NCBI RefSeq assembly: GCF_016583795.1
Contig: NZ_NRRS01000028.1
Span: forward strand, 1-48,763
Length of the DNA: 48,763 bases
Reading direction: 5' to 3'
Origin: Rhabdochromatium marinum
GTDB lineage: Bacteria; Pseudomonadota; Gammaproteobacteria; Chromatiales; Chromatiaceae
The notes under the pieces: model-generated
Databases searched by the model: none
The model's input: the letters and a program-made list of their open reading frames with translations, nothing else
What the model was told of the DNA's origin: nothing
Translations under genes and position numbers: made by a program
Part shown: positions 17,842-28,726 of the stretch, piece after piece
Layout of the letters: each line of letters begins with the position of its first letter
Position numbering within the stretch: the first letter of the stretch is position 1

Positions 17842-20800
17842 GTTTAACCACCCCGCTGTGCATGGCATCACCCTGAACCGTGCCGGGCTGAATGGCGCCG
17901 GCAGGCATCACAGTGGCTTGCATCGAGTTGGGCCGCGGTTGCGGCGGATTGGGCGGGCGACTCTGACTTAACTGCATCTGCTTGAGAGCCTGGCGGTAAT
18001 CGACCGGCATCACCTTGACGAACTTGCCCAACATCCGATCCCAGTCATCGAGAATGCGGCTGGCCACGGCCGAGTTGGTGTGATGCTTGTGTTTGAGAAT
18101 AAGCTGTTTCAGACGCCGCGCATCATGGCGGATCATGTCATCACCAGGATCGGCCAGCCCCAAGGATTCCCCATCGTCCCCGCTGCTGCCGCTGTCCTCA
18201 GGCGGAATGGTTTCAAGCTCCACCATGGCCAGGTTGCAACGCTCGGCAAAGGTGCCATCCTCATCCAAGACATACGCAATACCACCTGACATACCCGCAG
18301 CGAAGTTGCGCCCGGTGGAGCCCAGGCAGACCATAATGCCGCCGGTCATATATTCGCAGGCATGATCACCGACCCCCTCGATCACGGCCGTGGCACCGGA
18401 GTTGCGCACGCAGAAGCGTTCACCGCCGACACCACGGAAGAAACACTCGCCGCTGATGGCGCCATAGAGTACCGTGTTGCCAACGATGATGTTGTCCTCA
18501 GCCCGGTCGATGCTGGAATTGGCTGGCGGATAGATGATCAGGCGCCCACCCGAGAGTCCCTTGCCAACATAGTCATTGGCCTCGCCCTCCAGCTCGATGG
18601 TCACCCCATGCGCCAGCCAGGCACCAAAGGACTGACCGCCGATCCCGCGTGCCCGAATGAAGATGCTGTCCTCGGGCAGCCCCTGGTAACCATAGTGCTC
18701 GGCGACGCGACCGGACAGCATGGTGCCAAAGGTACGATTGAAATTTTTAATCTCGGTAGTAATGCGCACCGGCTCGCCACGCTTCAGCGCCGGCTCGGCC
18801 TGGCGGATGAGTTCGTGATCCAGCGCCTTATCGAGCCCGTGGTCCTGAGACTCGCAGTTAAACAGCTTGGCCTCAGAACCCACCTGCGGCTTGGCAAGAA
18901 TGCGCGAGAAATCCAGTCCATTGGCCTTCCAATGATCAATGGCGCGGCGCATTTTAAGCCGGTCCATCTGACCGATCATGTCATCAAAACGCCGGTAGCC
19001 GAGTTGGGCCATCAGCTGGCGGACTTCCTCAGCGACGAAGAAGAAGTAGTTGATCACATGCTCGGGCTGACCGGTGAAGCGCCGGCGCAGTTCCGGATCC
19101 TGGGTGGCAACCCCCACCGGACAGGTGTTGAGATGGCACTTGCGCATCATGATGCAGCCGGTGGCAATCAGCGGCGCAGTGGCAAAGCCAAATTCATCAG
19201 CCCCGAGCATCGCACCAACCACCACATCGCGCCCGGTACGCAGACCGCCATCGACCTGCACCGCGATGCGTCCGCGCAGACGGTTCAATACCAAGGTTTG
19301 ATGGGTTTCAGCCAGGCCGATCTCCCAGGGCGAACCGGCATGCTTGATCGACGTCAGCGGGCTGGCGCCGGTGCCGCCGTCATAGCCAGCAATGGTGACA
19401 TGATCGGCATGAGCCTTGGACACCCCGGCCGCAACCGTGCCGACGCCGACCTCGGAGACCAGCTTGACGCTGATGCGCGCCTTGGGATTGGCGTTCTTCA
19501 GGTCATGGATCAGCTGCGCCAGATCCTCAATGGAGTAGATGTCGTGATGCGGCGGCGGTGAGATCAGGCCCACGCCGGGGGTGGAATGACGCACCCGCGC
19601 GATCTGGGCATTGACCTTGTGGCCGGGTAACTGACCGCCCTCCCCTGGCTTGGCGCCCTGAGCGACCTTGATCTGAATATCATCGGCATTAACCAGATAC
19701 TCGACCGTGACACCGAAGCGCCCGGAAGCTACCTGCTTGATCGCCGAACGTTCCGGATTCATGCCACCGTCTGGCAGCGGAGCAAAGCGCTCCGGCTCCT
19801 CGCCGCCCTCGCCGGTGTTGGACTTGCCGCCAATGGCATTCATCGCCTTGGCCAGTGTTGAGTGCGCCTCATAGCTGATGGAGCCGAAGCTCATGGCACC
19901 GGTGGCAAAGCGCTTGACAATCTCCTTGGCCGGCTCGACCTCGTCAATGGATATCGGCTGCTCGGCCCATTCGAAGTCCATCAGGCCACGGAAGGTCAGC
20001 AGGCGCTCGTTCTGCTCGTTGATCTGGCGGGCAAAGTCTGCGTAAGCCTTCGCATCCTTGCCCCGCACCGCGTGCTGCAACTGGGTGATGCTTTGCGGAG
20101 TCCAGACGTGGTCCTCGCCACGCAGCCGGTAGGCATAGTCGCCGCCAGCATCGAGTTGGCGGTGCAGCACCTGGTCATTGCCATAAGCCAGCTCATGCCA
20201 GCGCACCGCCTCACGGGCGATCTCGGGCAGGCCGACGCCTTCCACCATGCTGGCGGTGCCGGTGAAATACTGCTCGATAAAGGCGCGATTCAGCCCTACG
20301 GCGTCGAAAATCTGCGCCCCACAATAGCTCTGGAAGGTCGAGATGCCCATCTTGGACATGACCTTTTTCAGCCCCTTGCCGATGGCCTTGATGTAGCGGC
20401 TCTGGGCATCGATAAAGTGCGTCGGTGTGTTATCGCGCGCTGGAAGCCCGGATGACAACAGGGGCAGCAGCGCCTCAATGGTGTCGAACGCCAGATAAGG
20501 ATTGATAGCCTCGGCTCCGTAGCCAGCCAGGGTGGCGAAGTGATGCACCTCCAGCGCGGCACCGGTCTCGACCACCAGCCCGGAACTGGTGCGCAAGCCC
20601 CGACGGATCAGATGATGATGCACCGCCGAGGTCGCGAGCAGCGCCGGAATGGGGATGAAATCGCGGTTGGAGGCGCGATCAGACAAAATCAGGATGTTGT
20701 GCCCCGCCAGCACCGCCTGTTCGGCCTCGTTGCACAGGCGTTCCAGTGCCGGACCCATGCCCTCGACACCTTCGGCGGCGGGGTAGACGCTGTCAATATT

Positions 20801-22666
20801 CTTGGTGCGGAAGGCGCCGCCCGAGTTGTCCTCAATGTGGCGGATGCGTTCAAGATCCTCGTTGGTTAGCACCGGCTGATCAACTTCCAGGCGCCAATGC
20901 CAGTCCTGATCCTCTGCCTCTTCACCAGCGGCACCCGCTTCATGAATAGCAAGCAGGTTGGGCCGCGGGCCGATCAGGGACACCAACGACATGACCAGCT
21001 CCTCGCGGATCGGGTCGATGGCCGGGTTGGTCACCTGGGCAAAATTCTGCTTGAAATAAGTGGACAGATGCTTGGAACGAGCCGAGAGTACCGAGGGCGG
21101 ATTATCCGCGCCCATGGAGCCGGTGGCCTCCATGCCGGTCAGAATCATCGGCATCAGCAGGAATTTAATGTCCTCTTGGCTGTATCCAAAGGACTGCTGA
21201 GCATCGAGCAGCACCTCGGCGGTCGGCGCCATGGGAGCGACATCGGTTGGCAGGGAGTCAAGCGGAATCTGGGTGCGATCCAGCCAGTCGCGATAGGGCC
21301 GCGCCTGGGACAGCTCGCGCTTGATCTCGGCATCATCAATGATGCGTCCCTGTTCGAGATCGATCAGGAACATCTTGCCCGGCTGCAAGCGCCATTTTTT
21401 GATGATGCGCTCTTCTTCGATATCGAGCACGCCCATCTCCGAGCCCATGATGACCATGTCGTCATTGGTCACCAGATAGCGCGCCGGGCGCAAGCCGTTG
21501 CGGTCGAGCGTGGCGCCGATCTGGCGCCCGTCAGTGAAGGCTACCGCCGCCGGACCATCCCAGGGTTCCATGAGCGCGGCGTGGTACTCGTAGAAGGCAC
21601 GGCGCTCCTCGTCCATCTGCTTGTTGCCGGACCAGGCCTCAGGGATCAGGATCATCATCGCATGCGCGAGTGAATAGCCCCCCATCACCAGGAGTTCAAG
21701 CGCATTGTCGAAACAGGCCGAGTCGGACTGCCCCTCGGGAATCAAGGGCCAGATGGTGTCGAGGTCATCACCAAGAATGTCTGATTTCATGGTGTGGCGG
21801 CGCGCGGCCATCCAGTTGACATTGCCGCGCAGGGTATTGATCTCGCCGTTGTGGCAGATCATGCGGAACGGCTGCGCCAGATCCCAGGTCGGGAAGGTGT
21901 TGGTGGAGAAACGCTGATGCACCAGCGCCAGAGCTGAAGCAAAGCGTTTGTCCTGCAAATCCAGGTAATAATTACCAACCTGATCGGCCAGCAGCATGCC
22001 CTTGTAGTTGATGGTGCGCGAGGACATGGAGGCGACATAGTAGGCGGTTTTGTCGAAACCGGCGGCGCGGATGGCATTGTCCATGCGCTTGCGGATAACG
22101 AACAATTTGCGCTCGAACTCATCCTGATCCTTGCAGTTGGCCCCGCAGGCCACAAACACCTGGCGAATGATGGGCTCCGAAGGCAGTACGCTTTCGCCGA
22201 GATCGCTGTTATCGACCGGGACATCGCGCCAGCCAAGCAGGGTCTGACCGCCCTCGCTCAGATGCTGCTCGACCGTGGTCTGCATCTGCGCCCGCGCCTG
22301 TTCATCGCGCGGCAGGAACACCATACCCACGCCATAATGATTGGGCTTGGGCAAGTCGAAACCCAACTGCCCGGCTTCGGCCAGAGCGCGGAAAAAGGCA
22401 TCTGGCATTTGCACCAGAATACCGGCGCCATCGCCCGCCTTGGGGTCTGCGCCAACCGCACCACGGTGAGTCAGGCGCCTGAGAATCTCCAGCCCCTGTT
22501 GTACGATCTTATGGCTTTGCTGGTTTTTGATATGGCAGACAAAGCCCACGCCACAGGCGTCGTGCTCATGAGCAGGGTCGTAAAGACCCTGTGCCGGCGG
22601 CAGGACCCCCGGCACCGGACTCGTATCCAGCGCCGCGATGGCCAGGGAATTCTTCAGGGGCGTCAT
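17834..22666 (-). CDS. gltB: Glutamate synthase large subunit GltB
   Basis: A 1610-residue enzyme that converts glutamine and 2-oxoglutarate to two glutamates. A 37-residue propeptide precedes the catalytic Cys38 (HDACGVGF) of the glutaminase domain. The FMN domain has [16 protein letters not shown] and [15 protein letters not shown], the 3Fe-4S cluster cysteines are in [17 protein letters not shown], and the C-terminal beta-helix has GGRLIIYPP and [20 protein letters not shown]. It is about 100 residues longer than E. coli GltB. The extra part is mainly a C-terminal tail rich in Pro, Gln and Met ([12 protein letters not shown] onwards) that directly precedes gltD and has no obvious function. 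Confidence 0.97.
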   Translation of the reverse strand: MTPLKNSLAIAALDTSPVPGVLPPAQGLYDPAHEHDACGVGFVCHIKNQQSHKIVQQGLEILRRLTHRGAVGADPKAGDGAGILVQMPDAFFRALAEAGQLGFDLPKPNHYGVGMVFLPRDEQARAQMQTTVEQHLSEGGQTLLGWRDVPVDNSDLGESVLPSEPIIRQVFVACGANCKDQDEFERKLFVIRKRMDNAIRAAGFDKTAYYVASMSSRTINYKGMLLADQVGNYYLDLQDKRFASALALVHQRFSTNTFPTWDLAQPFRMICHNGEINTLRGNVNWMAARRHTMKSDILGDDLDTIWPLIPEGQSDSACFDNALELLVMGGYSLAHAMMILIPEAWSGNKQMDEERRAFYEYHAALMEPWDGPAAVAFTDGRQIGATLDRNGLRPARYLVTNDDMVIMGSEMGVLDIEEERIIKKWRLQPGKMFLIDLEQGRIIDDAEIKRELSQARPYRDWLDRTQIPLDSLPTDVAPMAPTAEVLLDAQQSFGYSQEDIKFLLMPMILTGMEATGSMGADNPPSVLSARSKHLSTYFKQNFAQVTNPAIDPIREELVMSLVSLIGPRPNLLAIHEAGAAGEEAEDQDWHWRLEVDQPVLTNEDLERIRHIEDNSGGAFRTKNIDSVYPAAEGVEGMGPALERLCNEAEQAVLAGHNILILSDRASNRDFIPIPALLATSAVHHHLIRRGLRTSSGLVVETGAALEVHHFATLAGYGAEAINPYLAFDTIEALLPLLSSGLPARDNTPTHFIDAQSRYIKAIGKGLKKVMSKMGISTFQSYCGAQIFDAVGLNRAFIEQYFTGTASMVEGVGLPEIAREAVRWHELAYGNDQVLHRQLDAGGDYAYRLRGEDHVWTPQSITQLQHAVRGKDAKAYADFARQINEQNERLLTFRGLMDFEWAEQPISIDEVEPAKEIVKRFATGAMSFGSISYEAHSTLAKAMNAIGGKSNTGEGGEEPERFAPLPDGGMNPERSAIKQVASGRFGVTVEYLVNADDIQIKVAQGAKPGEGGQLPGHKVNAQIARVRHSTPGVGLISPPPHHDIYSIEDLAQLIHDLKNANPKARISVKLVSEVGVGTVAAGVSKAHADHVTIAGYDGGTGASPLTSIKHAGSPWEIGLAETHQTLVLNRLRGRIAVQVDGGLRTGRDVVVGAMLGADEFGFATAPLIATGCIMMRKCHLNTCPVGVATQDPELRRRFTGQPEHVINYFFFVAEEVRQLMAQLGYRRFDDMIGQMDRLKMRRAIDHWKANGLDFSRILAKPQVGSEAKLFNCESQDHGLDKALDHELIRQAEPALKRGEPVRITTEIKNFNRTFGTMLSGRVAEHYGYQGLPEDSIFIRARGIGGQSFGAWLAHGVTIELEGEANDYVGKGLSGGRLIIYPPANSSIDRAEDNIIVGNTVLYGAISGECFFRGVGGERFCVRNSGATAVIEGVGDHACEYMTGGIMVCLGSTGRNFAAGMSGGIAYVLDEDGTFAERCNLAMVELETIPPEDSGSSGDDGESLGLADPGDDMIRHDARRLKQLILKHKHHTNSAVASRILDDWDRMLGKFVKVMPVDYRQALKQMQLSQSRPPNPPQPRPNSMQATVMPAGAIQPGTVQGDAMHSGVVKHG

Positions 22667-22790
22667 CTAGCGACCTCTATGCAACCGTTGCTGTCTGAAA
22701 CGGTGCCCGTTGCCAATGCCCGGCAGAGGACATCGGGCCGTCTTGCGGCCCAGACACCGTCGCGATATTTGAGGCAGGATGATAAGGCAG

Positions 22791-22807
22791 AAGCAGAGGC
22801 TATGCCA
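22791..22807 (-). promoter_or_regulatory. Weak sigma-54 promoter candidate upstream of gltB
   Basis: Minus-strand TGGCATAGCCTCTGCTT has GG and GC ten bases apart and matches TGGCA and TGC of the -24/-12 consensus, but lacks the TT before GC. It lies 125 bases upstream of gltB. Nitrogen-controlled transcription would make sense, but gltBD is not sigma-54-dependent in E. coli, so this is only a candidate. The rest of the 369-base gap to rpsP (22667-23035) shows no gene and no clear -35/-10 pair. Confidence 0.28.
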
Positions 22808-23035
22808 GTCGCATTGACAGCAGACAACCGTTCAAGACCGACCACCCCTGGGGGGCTACTGGGGCAATGGCTTCCCGGTGGCTGCAAAAAGGTTCCTTTA
22901 CTGCACCCAATCAGGTAAACTGGATCGTTTGACGCAGCCAGGGTTGCAGACGCCCCGGCCTCAGCGACTCCCAATGTCATCCTGAATCGGAGAGGCATCT
23001 CCGGACATCAACTCGGACAGGTATAAGTTTTAGTC

Positions 23036-23302
23036 ATGGTCAAGATTCGTTTGTCGCGTGCGGGTGCCAAGAAACGGCCATTTTATCAAATCGTCGTTGC
23101 CGACATCCGTAGTACGCGTGACGGCAAGTATGTTGAGCGCATTGGTTTTTTCAATCCCGGCGCCAAGGGCGGCGAAGAGCGCCTGCGCGTGGATCGGGCC
23201 CGTGCTGAGCATTGGATCGGCAAGGGTGCGCAACCAACCGAGCGTGTAGCACAGTTGCTGAAAACCGCCGCCAAGCAGGCCCAGGCCGCCGTCGGAGCCT
23301 GA
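23036..23302 (+). CDS. rpsP: 30S ribosomal protein S16
   Basis: An 88-residue protein starting [23 protein letters not shown], the S16 signature, with the family segment [14 protein letters not shown]. It binds 16S rRNA early in 30S assembly. First gene of rpsP-rimM-trmD-rplS. The ribosome-binding site is weak (GGACAGG lies about 14 bases before ATG). ffh, which often precedes rpsP, is absent; gltB lies divergently upstream. Confidence 0.98.
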   Translation: MVKIRLSRAGAKKRPFYQIVVADIRSTRDGKYVERIGFFNPGAKGGEERLRVDRARAEHWIGKGAQPTERVAQLLKTAAKQAQAAVGA

Positions 23303-23363
23303 TTTTCCCGCATTTGCGACGCAGAATCAGTACGGCGACCCAGTCCAGAATGTAGGCCAACAG

Positions 23364-23921
23364 GTGCACAAGCCCGACCATCGTGTTGTCCTGGGGCGCA
23401 TTGTAGGCGTCTTTGGTGTGCGTGGCTGGGTCAAGGTGCTCTCGGCTACCGAACCCCTGGAGAATATTCTCAAGTATTCGCCCTGGTGGTTGAGTCGTGC
23501 GCCCAACCCCAAAGCGCCCGGCGCCCAATCGGATCAATCCGGCATGGATCCGGCAGCACGCGAGTGGCCGGTGCTGCAGGGACAGCGGCATGGCAAGGGG
23601 CTGATCGCCCGCTTGCAAGCTTGTGATGACCGTGATCAGGCCCAGGCGTTGGTTGGTCATGAGATCAGTGTGTGGCGGTCGCAGTTGCCAGCTCCGGCAG
23701 CCGATGAATTTTACTGGACGGATCTCGAAGGTCTGGCGGTAGAGACGGTGTCGGGCCAGCCGCTCGGCGCAGTGCATCATCTGTTGGCCACCGGTGCCAA
23801 CGATGTGCTGGTGGTACGCGGGGAGCGCGAGCGACTGATTCCCTTTGTCTGGGAGCAGGTGATCCGCGAACTTGATTTTGCACAAGGCCGGATCAGCGTC
23901 GATTGGGATCCGGACTTCTGA
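23364..23921 (+). CDS. rimM: 16S rRNA processing protein RimM
   Basis: A 185-residue protein with the N-terminal RimM domain ([22 protein letters not shown]) and a C-terminal PRC barrel ([25 protein letters not shown]). It aids maturation of the 30S head and binds S19. Translation starts at GTG 23364, eight bases after TAGG. A Pro/Gly/Asp-rich insertion of about 25 residues ([20 protein letters not shown]) lies within the first domain. It ends one base before the trmD start codon. Confidence 0.95.
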   Translation: MHKPDHRVVLGRIVGVFGVRGWVKVLSATEPLENILKYSPWWLSRAPNPKAPGAQSDQSGMDPAAREWPVLQGQRHGKGLIARLQACDDRDQAQALVGHEISVWRSQLPAPAADEFYWTDLEGLAVETVSGQPLGAVHHLLATGANDVLVVRGERERLIPFVWEQVIRELDFAQGRISVDWDPDF

Positions 23922-23922
23922 C

Positions 23923-24702
23923 GTGCGTTTTGATGTTATTACGCTGTTTCCGCAGCAGTTTCGTATTTTATCTGACGAGGGCGTCGTTGCACGGGCACTG
24001 AATCGCGGCATCGCCGAACTGCATCTGTGGAATCCGCGCGATTACGCCTCGGATCCGCACCGCAGGGTGGATGACCGCCCCTATGGCGGCGGCCCCGGGA
24101 TGGTAATGCTGTTTGAGCCGCTGGCGGCCGCCATTGCAGCTGCTCGTGCCGCCGCGCCTCAGGCTCAGGTGGCGTATCTGTCGCCACAGGGCCAACCTTT
24201 GGATCAGGCGGCCATCAACGCGCTGGCTCAGGCACCAGGCTGGATTCTGCTCGCCGGGCGTTATGAAGGCATTGACGAGCGTGTGCTCGAACAGTACGTC
24301 GATCAGGAATGGTCGATTGGTGATTATGTGCTCAGCGGTGGCGAGCTGCCGGCCATGGTGGTCATGGATGCCATCATCCGCCTGCTGCCCGGCGCTTTGG
24401 GGCATGCACGCTCGGCGTGCGAGGATTCGCACATGAGCGGCCTGCTTGACTGTCCGCACTTCAGTCGGCCGGAAGTCATCAACGGTCAACGGGTGCCGGA
24501 GGTCTTGCTCAGCGGCGATCACGGGGCCATTGCACGCTGGCGCCATCAGCAGGCGCTGGGACGTACTTGGCTGCGGCGCCCGGACTTGCTGGCGCGAACG
24601 ACATTAGAGAACCCATTAGATAAACAGGAGCAGCAATTGCTGCGTGATTTTATTCAGGCTCGGCCGGGCGCCGCGCCGGATTCAGGAGAGATCGATCCAT
24701 GA
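23923..24702 (+). CDS. trmD: tRNA (guanine-N1-)-methyltransferase TrmD
   Basis: A 259-residue SPOUT methyltransferase that makes m1G37 in tRNA to prevent frameshifting. The start is GTG at 23923 (reads [13 protein letters not shown], the usual N-terminus), one base after the rimM stop. The knot motifs are present: [23 protein letters not shown] and [21 protein letters not shown]. The in-frame extension upstream to 23872 would overlap rimM and is rejected. The stop overlaps the rplS start (ATGA). Confidence 0.97.
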   Translation: MRFDVITLFPQQFRILSDEGVVARALNRGIAELHLWNPRDYASDPHRRVDDRPYGGGPGMVMLFEPLAAAIAAARAAAPQAQVAYLSPQGQPLDQAAINALAQAPGWILLAGRYEGIDERVLEQYVDQEWSIGDYVLSGGELPAMVVMDAIIRLLPGALGHARSACEDSHMSGLLDCPHFSRPEVINGQRVPEVLLSGDHGAIARWRHQQALGRTWLRRPDLLARTTLENPLDKQEQQLLRDFIQARPGAAPDSGEIDP

Positions 24703-25043
24703 GTAACGTGATTCTTGAGCTTGAGCGCGAGCAAATGACCCGCGAAGTGCCACCGTTTGCACCGGGTGACACCGTAGTGGTCCAGGTGAAGGTCACCGAG
24801 GGCAACCGCGAACGCTTGCAGGCCTTTGAGGGTGTTTGCATCGCCAAGCGCAACCGTGGCCTGAACTCGGCCTTTACCCTGCGCAAGGTGTCGCACGGCG
24901 AAGGCGTCGAGCGGGTCTTCCAGACCTACAGCCCTGCCATCGCCAATATCGACGTCAAGCGTCGCGGTGATGTACGCCGCGCCAAGCTCTACTACCTGCG
25001 GGAGCGCTCCGGCAAATCGGCGCGTATCAAAGAGAAGGTCTGA
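24699..25043 (+). CDS. rplS: 50S ribosomal protein L19
   Basis: A 114-residue protein with the L19 signature: [34 protein letters not shown] and [17 protein letters not shown], ending [17 protein letters not shown]. It lies at the 30S-50S interface. It overlaps trmD by four bases and completes the conserved four-gene operon; exonuclease I follows after 15 bases. Confidence 0.98.
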   Translation: MSNVILELEREQMTREVPPFAPGDTVVVQVKVTEGNRERLQAFEGVCIAKRNRGLNSAFTLRKVSHGEGVERVFQTYSPAIANIDVKRRGDVRRAKLYYLRERSGKSARIKEKV

Positions 25044-25058
25044 CCGCCACACCCGATC

Positions 25059-26564
25059 TTGTCGCCCAGCTTCTACTGGTATGACTATGAAACCTGGGGT
25101 TCCGACCCCAGGCGCGATCGCCCCTGTCAGTTCGCCGGGCTGCGCACCGACACTGAACTCAATGAGATTTCCACCGAACCGCCTTTGGTGCGCTACTGCC
25201 AACCGGCGGACGATTTTCTCCCCTCTCCCGCCGCTTGTCTGATCACTGGCATCACGCCGCAGCACGCCAAACAGCAGGGCGTCCGTGAAGCGGTCTTTGC
25301 CGCCGAAATTCAGCAGCAGCTCGCCCGTCCCGCTACTTGCTCGGTTGGCTACAACAGCCTGCGCTTCGACGAGGAAGTCTCCCGTTTCCTGTTCTATCGC
25401 AATTTTCTCGACCCCTATGCGCATAGCTGGCGCGACCAGTGCTCGCGCTGGGATTTAATCGATGTGCTGCGCATGGCGCATGCGCTGCGACCGCAAGGCC
25501 TTGAATGGCCCCAGGGTGATCACGGGAACACCAGCTTCAAGCTCGAGCGCCTGACCGCCGCCAACGACATTCCCCATCAGGGCGCGCATGATGCCTTGGC
25601 GGATGTCCGGGCCACGCTGGCCCTGGCGCGTCGCTTGCGCGCTGCCCAGCCACGCTTGTTTCACTATGCACTGGGGCTGCGCGATAAGGACCGGGTACGC
25701 GAGCAGCTGGCGTCGGGACAGCCGGTGCTGCATGTTTCCTCCAAGTACCCGGCCGGGCGTGGCTGTATCGCGCCGGTCATGGTGGTCGCTCCCCCGAGCC
25801 CGACAGATCGCCATGGCATGATCGTATGGGACTTGCGCGAGGATCCAACCGAACTGTTTGAGCTGTCAGAGGATGTGGCGGCTATCCGCACCCGCGTGTT
25901 TACCCGCGCCGAGGATTTGCCCTCGGGCGTGCGCCGGCTGCCCATCAAAAAGCTGCGCCTGAACGCTGTACCCATGGTGGCCCCCATGCCAACCTTGTCG
26001 GATGAAGCTGCCGAACGCTGGGCCATTGACCGCACGCAGGTCGAGCAGCACTGGCGACAATTTCTTGCGCATCCCAACAAAGTGGCCGCAGTCGAACATG
26101 CCGTGCGTGCAGCCTTTGATCAACCGGCTGACGGCCCGGCACCAGACCCGGACGAAGCACTGTACCGTGGTTTTTTCGCCCCCGCTGACCAGCCATTGAT
26201 CGCCCAGGTACGCGACTTGTCGCCCCAGCAGTTGGCACAGGCGCATCTGGCTTTTAAGGATCCACGTCTGCCGGTTCTGCTGTTTCGTTACCGAGCGCGC
26301 AACTGGCCGGAAACCTTGACTGCGCACGAACGTCAAGCATGGGATCACTGGCGCCTGACGCGGCTGCACGATACAGCGCATGACCGTGTGCTGACACTAC
26401 CGCGCTACCAGCAGTGCATTGCAGACTTACGCGCCGAGTCGGATACGGATGCGCGCAAACAGCAATGCCTTGACGCGCTTGAGGCCTGGCCCCGGCAGAT
26501 TCAGGCATCCATGCCACCCACTGACCCGGCCAGCGCTGAGTTGCCACTTCAGGCATCCAATTAG
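25059..26564 (+). CDS. sbcB: Exodeoxyribonuclease I
   Basis: A 501-residue DEDDh-type 3'-5' exonuclease of the SbcB family. Exo I motif YWYDYETWG supplies Asp and Glu, [20 protein letters not shown] is the ExoII region, and [15 protein letters not shown] is ExoIII with the catalytic His and Asp. A C-terminal exonuclease C domain follows ([12 protein letters not shown] onwards). It degrades single-stranded DNA in recombination and mismatch repair. The only in-frame start before the catalytic motif is TTG at 25059. Last four bases overlap convergent sthA. Confidence 0.95.
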   Translation: MSPSFYWYDYETWGSDPRRDRPCQFAGLRTDTELNEISTEPPLVRYCQPADDFLPSPAACLITGITPQHAKQQGVREAVFAAEIQQQLARPATCSVGYNSLRFDEEVSRFLFYRNFLDPYAHSWRDQCSRWDLIDVLRMAHALRPQGLEWPQGDHGNTSFKLERLTAANDIPHQGAHDALADVRATLALARRLRAAQPRLFHYALGLRDKDRVREQLASGQPVLHVSSKYPAGRGCIAPVMVVAPPSPTDRHGMIVWDLREDPTELFELSEDVAAIRTRVFTRAEDLPSGVRRLPIKKLRLNAVPMVAPMPTLSDEAAERWAIDRTQVEQHWRQFLAHPNKVAAVEHAVRAAFDQPADGPAPDPDEALYRGFFAPADQPLIAQVRDLSPQQLAQAHLAFKDPRLPVLLFRYRARNWPETLTAHERQAWDHWRLTRLHDTAHDRVLTLPRYQQCIADLRAESDTDARKQQCLDALEAWPRQIQASMPPTDPASAELPLQASN

Positions 26565-27961
26565 AACAAGCGATTCAACCCATTGAGTGCGGCCACCCGG
26601 TAGGCTTCGGCCATGGTGGGATAGTTGAAGGTGGTATGAGCGAAATACTCAATGCTGTTAGCGCGGCCGGGCTGGGACATAATGGCCTGGCCGATGTGAA
26701 TAATCTCGGAGGCCTGTTCGCCGAAGCAGTGGATGCCAAGAATTTCCAGGGTGTCGCGGTGAAACAGCAGCTTAAGCATACCAACCGTATGGCCGGTGAT
26801 CTGGGCGCGAGCGATGCTTTTGAAGGCGGCCTGCCCGACTTCGTAAGGAATTTGGCTGGCGGTGAGCTGGCGTTCGGTGCGCCCAACGGAGCTAATCTCA
26901 GGAACCGTATAAATACCGGTGGGAAATTCGTCAATCAGCGACCAGTCGCAGCGTCCGTCAGCGATATGGGTGCCAACAAAACGGCCCTGGTCGTAGCTGG
27001 CGCTGGCCAGGGCGGGTGGGCCGACCACATCGCCGGCGGCATAGATGTGCGACTGAGCGGTCTGGTAGCTCTCGTTGACTTCCAGCTGACCACGTGTGTT
27101 GGGGGTGATGTCGATGGCTTCCAGGCCCAATCGCTCCGTATTGCCGGTGCGGCCATTGGCCCACAGCAGCACTTCGGTTTTGAGTTTTTTGCCAGAATGA
27201 CAGTGCAGCACCACACCATCCTGGTCCGGCTCGACCTGATCGTAGCTTTCATCATGGCGAATCACCACGCCCTGATCGCGCAGGTGATAGCCGAGCGCAT
27301 CGGTGATTTCGTCATCCAGGGATGACAGCAGGCGGTCGCGGGTATTGACCAGATTCACTTTCACGTTCAAATAGCTCATGATAGAGGCATATTCGCAGCC
27401 AATCACCCCGGCCCCATAGATGGTGACCGAGCGCGGCGTATGCCCGAGCTTTAGGATGGAGTCGCTGTCCAGTATCCTAGGATTGGAAAAATCAACATCG
27501 GGCGGATGGTAGGGACGCGAGCCAGTAGCGATGACGAAGGTCGCGGCGGTGAGTTGATCAATGGCACCATCGGGGCGGCGCACTTCGATGCGGTGCGGGT
27601 CGACAAAGCTCGCCCAACCATAGAGGATACTGACCCGGTTGCGCTGATAGAAGCGGTTGCGAGTGCGTACCTGATCAGCGATAACCGTATCCGCAGCCCT
27701 TAGCAGCTGCGGGAGATCGGCGTCAATGAATCCGCTGCTATGCGCGAACAGCGGATTGCGGCGATAATCCGCCAACATCTGGATCGAATGGCGTAGCGCC
27801 TTGCTGGGGATGGTACCCCAGTGCGTACAGCCACCGCCAACCCGTGCCTGGGCATCGACGACAGCCACGCGCTGCCCGGCCTTGGCCAGTTTCATGGCGG
27901 CGCCCTCGCCAGCCGGGCCGGCGCCGATGATAATAGTGTCGAATTGCTTGTCGATGGACAC
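26561..27961 (-). CDS. sthA: Soluble pyridine nucleotide transhydrogenase
   Basis: A 466-residue FAD protein of the disulfide reductase fold. The N-terminal [17 protein letters not shown] binds [18 protein letters not shown] has only one cysteine of the usual redox pair, as in known SthA/UdhA, so it is a transhydrogenase rather than a dithiol reductase. The NAD(P) motif [13 protein letters not shown] and the dimer-interface end ([25 protein letters not shown]) also fit. It moves hydride between NADPH and NAD+. Convergent with sbcB and divergent from ureA. Confidence 0.96.
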   Translation of the reverse strand: MSIDKQFDTIIIGAGPAGEGAAMKLAKAGQRVAVVDAQARVGGGCTHWGTIPSKALRHSIQMLADYRRNPLFAHSSGFIDADLPQLLRAADTVIADQVRTRNRFYQRNRVSILYGWASFVDPHRIEVRRPDGAIDQLTAATFVIATGSRPYHPPDVDFSNPRILDSDSILKLGHTPRSVTIYGAGVIGCEYASIMSYLNVKVNLVNTRDRLLSSLDDEITDALGYHLRDQGVVIRHDESYDQVEPDQDGVVLHCHSGKKLKTEVLLWANGRTGNTERLGLEAIDITPNTRGQLEVNESYQTAQSHIYAAGDVVGPPALASASYDQGRFVGTHIADGRCDWSLIDEFPTGIYTVPEISSVGRTERQLTASQIPYEVGQAAFKSIARAQITGHTVGMLKLLFHRDTLEILGIHCFGEQASEIIHIGQAIMSQPGRANSIEYFAHTTFNYPTMAEAYRVAALNGLNRLF

Positions 27962-28067
27962 GATTGGCTGCTCCCATGCGCATGAATTGAACTCTAAAGA
28001 CTAACCCAAAGGCGTCGCGGCTGTCGCGACCGATGCCCAATCCTCCCCCCCCACAAGGAGCCGAGCT

Positions 28068-28394
28068 ATGGATCTGACACCGCAGGACAAAGATAAACTG
28101 CTGTTGTTTACCGCCGGCCTGTTAGCCGAGCGGCGCAAGGCGCGCGGTCTGAAACTCAATTATCCCGAAGCTGTCGCCCTGATCAGTTGTGCCATTCTGG
28201 AAGGCGCCCGGGATGGACAAGCCCCCGAAGCGGTCATGCGCGCCAGCCGCGCAGTGCTGCGCCCGACGGAGGTCATGGAAGGCGTCGCTGAGATGCTGAC
28301 CGAGGTCAAGGTCGAGGCCAGCTTTCCCGATGGGGTGCGCCTGATTTGCGTGCCACATCCGATCAGCTCCGATGCAGAGAGAGGCGACACATGA
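28068..28394 (+). CDS. ureA: Urease gamma-subunit homologue
   Basis: A 108-residue protein with nearly the full UreA sequence pattern ([57 protein letters not shown]). It is about eight residues longer at the C-terminus than usual. A good AAGGAG site lies seven bases before ATG. It overlaps ureB by four bases. In true urease, gamma is structural and has no catalytic residues, so it cannot show by itself whether the complex works. No ureD, E, F or G lies nearby: sthA is upstream and a penicillin-binding protein gene downstream. Confidence 0.9.
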   Translation: MDLTPQDKDKLLLFTAGLLAERRKARGLKLNYPEAVALISCAILEGARDGQAPEAVMRASRAVLRPTEVMEGVAEMLTEVKVEASFPDGVRLICVPHPISSDAERGDT

Positions 28395-28726
28395 TTCCTG
28401 GTGAAATTCTTCTGGCTGCGGGCGACCTTGAACTCAATGCCGGGTGCCCAGTGCTGACCGTTGAGGCGGCCAATAACGGCGAGCATCCCATTGAGCTGGG
28501 GTCGCATTATCATGTCTTCGAGGCCAACCCGGCCCTGGAATTCAATCGCGAAGCCACACGCGGCTATCGGCTGGCGATCCCGTCTGGGACCAGCCGACGT
28601 CTTGAGCCTGGGCAGCGCTACATGCTGGATTTGCTGCCCTATGCCGGCACGCGCGAGCTGTATGGCTTTCGCGGTGAGGTCATGGGCCCCATTGATCCGC
28701 CACCAGCCGAGGAACCCGCGACATGA
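28391..28726 (+). CDS. ureB: Urease beta-subunit homologue
   Basis: A 111-residue protein with the UreB pattern: [16 protein letters not shown] at the start, [21 protein letters not shown] in the middle, [18 protein letters not shown] and [10 protein letters not shown] near the end. The start ATG overlaps the ureA stop and its stop overlaps the ureC start (both ATGA), so the three subunits are translationally coupled. The beta subunit forms the structural wall around the active-site flap of alpha. Here that flap is deleted in UreC, yet UreB looks well preserved. Confidence 0.9.
   Translation: MIPGEILLAAGDLELNAGCPVLTVEAANNGEHPIELGSHYHVFEANPALEFNREATRGYRLAIPSGTSRRLEPGQRYMLDLLPYAGTRELYGFRGEVMGPIDPPPAEEPAT

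Noticed and set aside
18362-19561. Plus-strand frame of 399 codons
   Set aside because: Complement of gltB, which is fully supported by motifs; long shadows are expected at this GC content.
22663-22998. Minus-strand frame of 111 codons upstream of gltB
   Set aside because: No recognisable sequence and no ribosome-binding site; it covers the leader and promoter region.
28014-28030. Small hairpin GTCGCG/CGCGAC before ureA
   Set aside because: A six-base stem in GC-rich DNA is weak evidence for a regulator or terminator.
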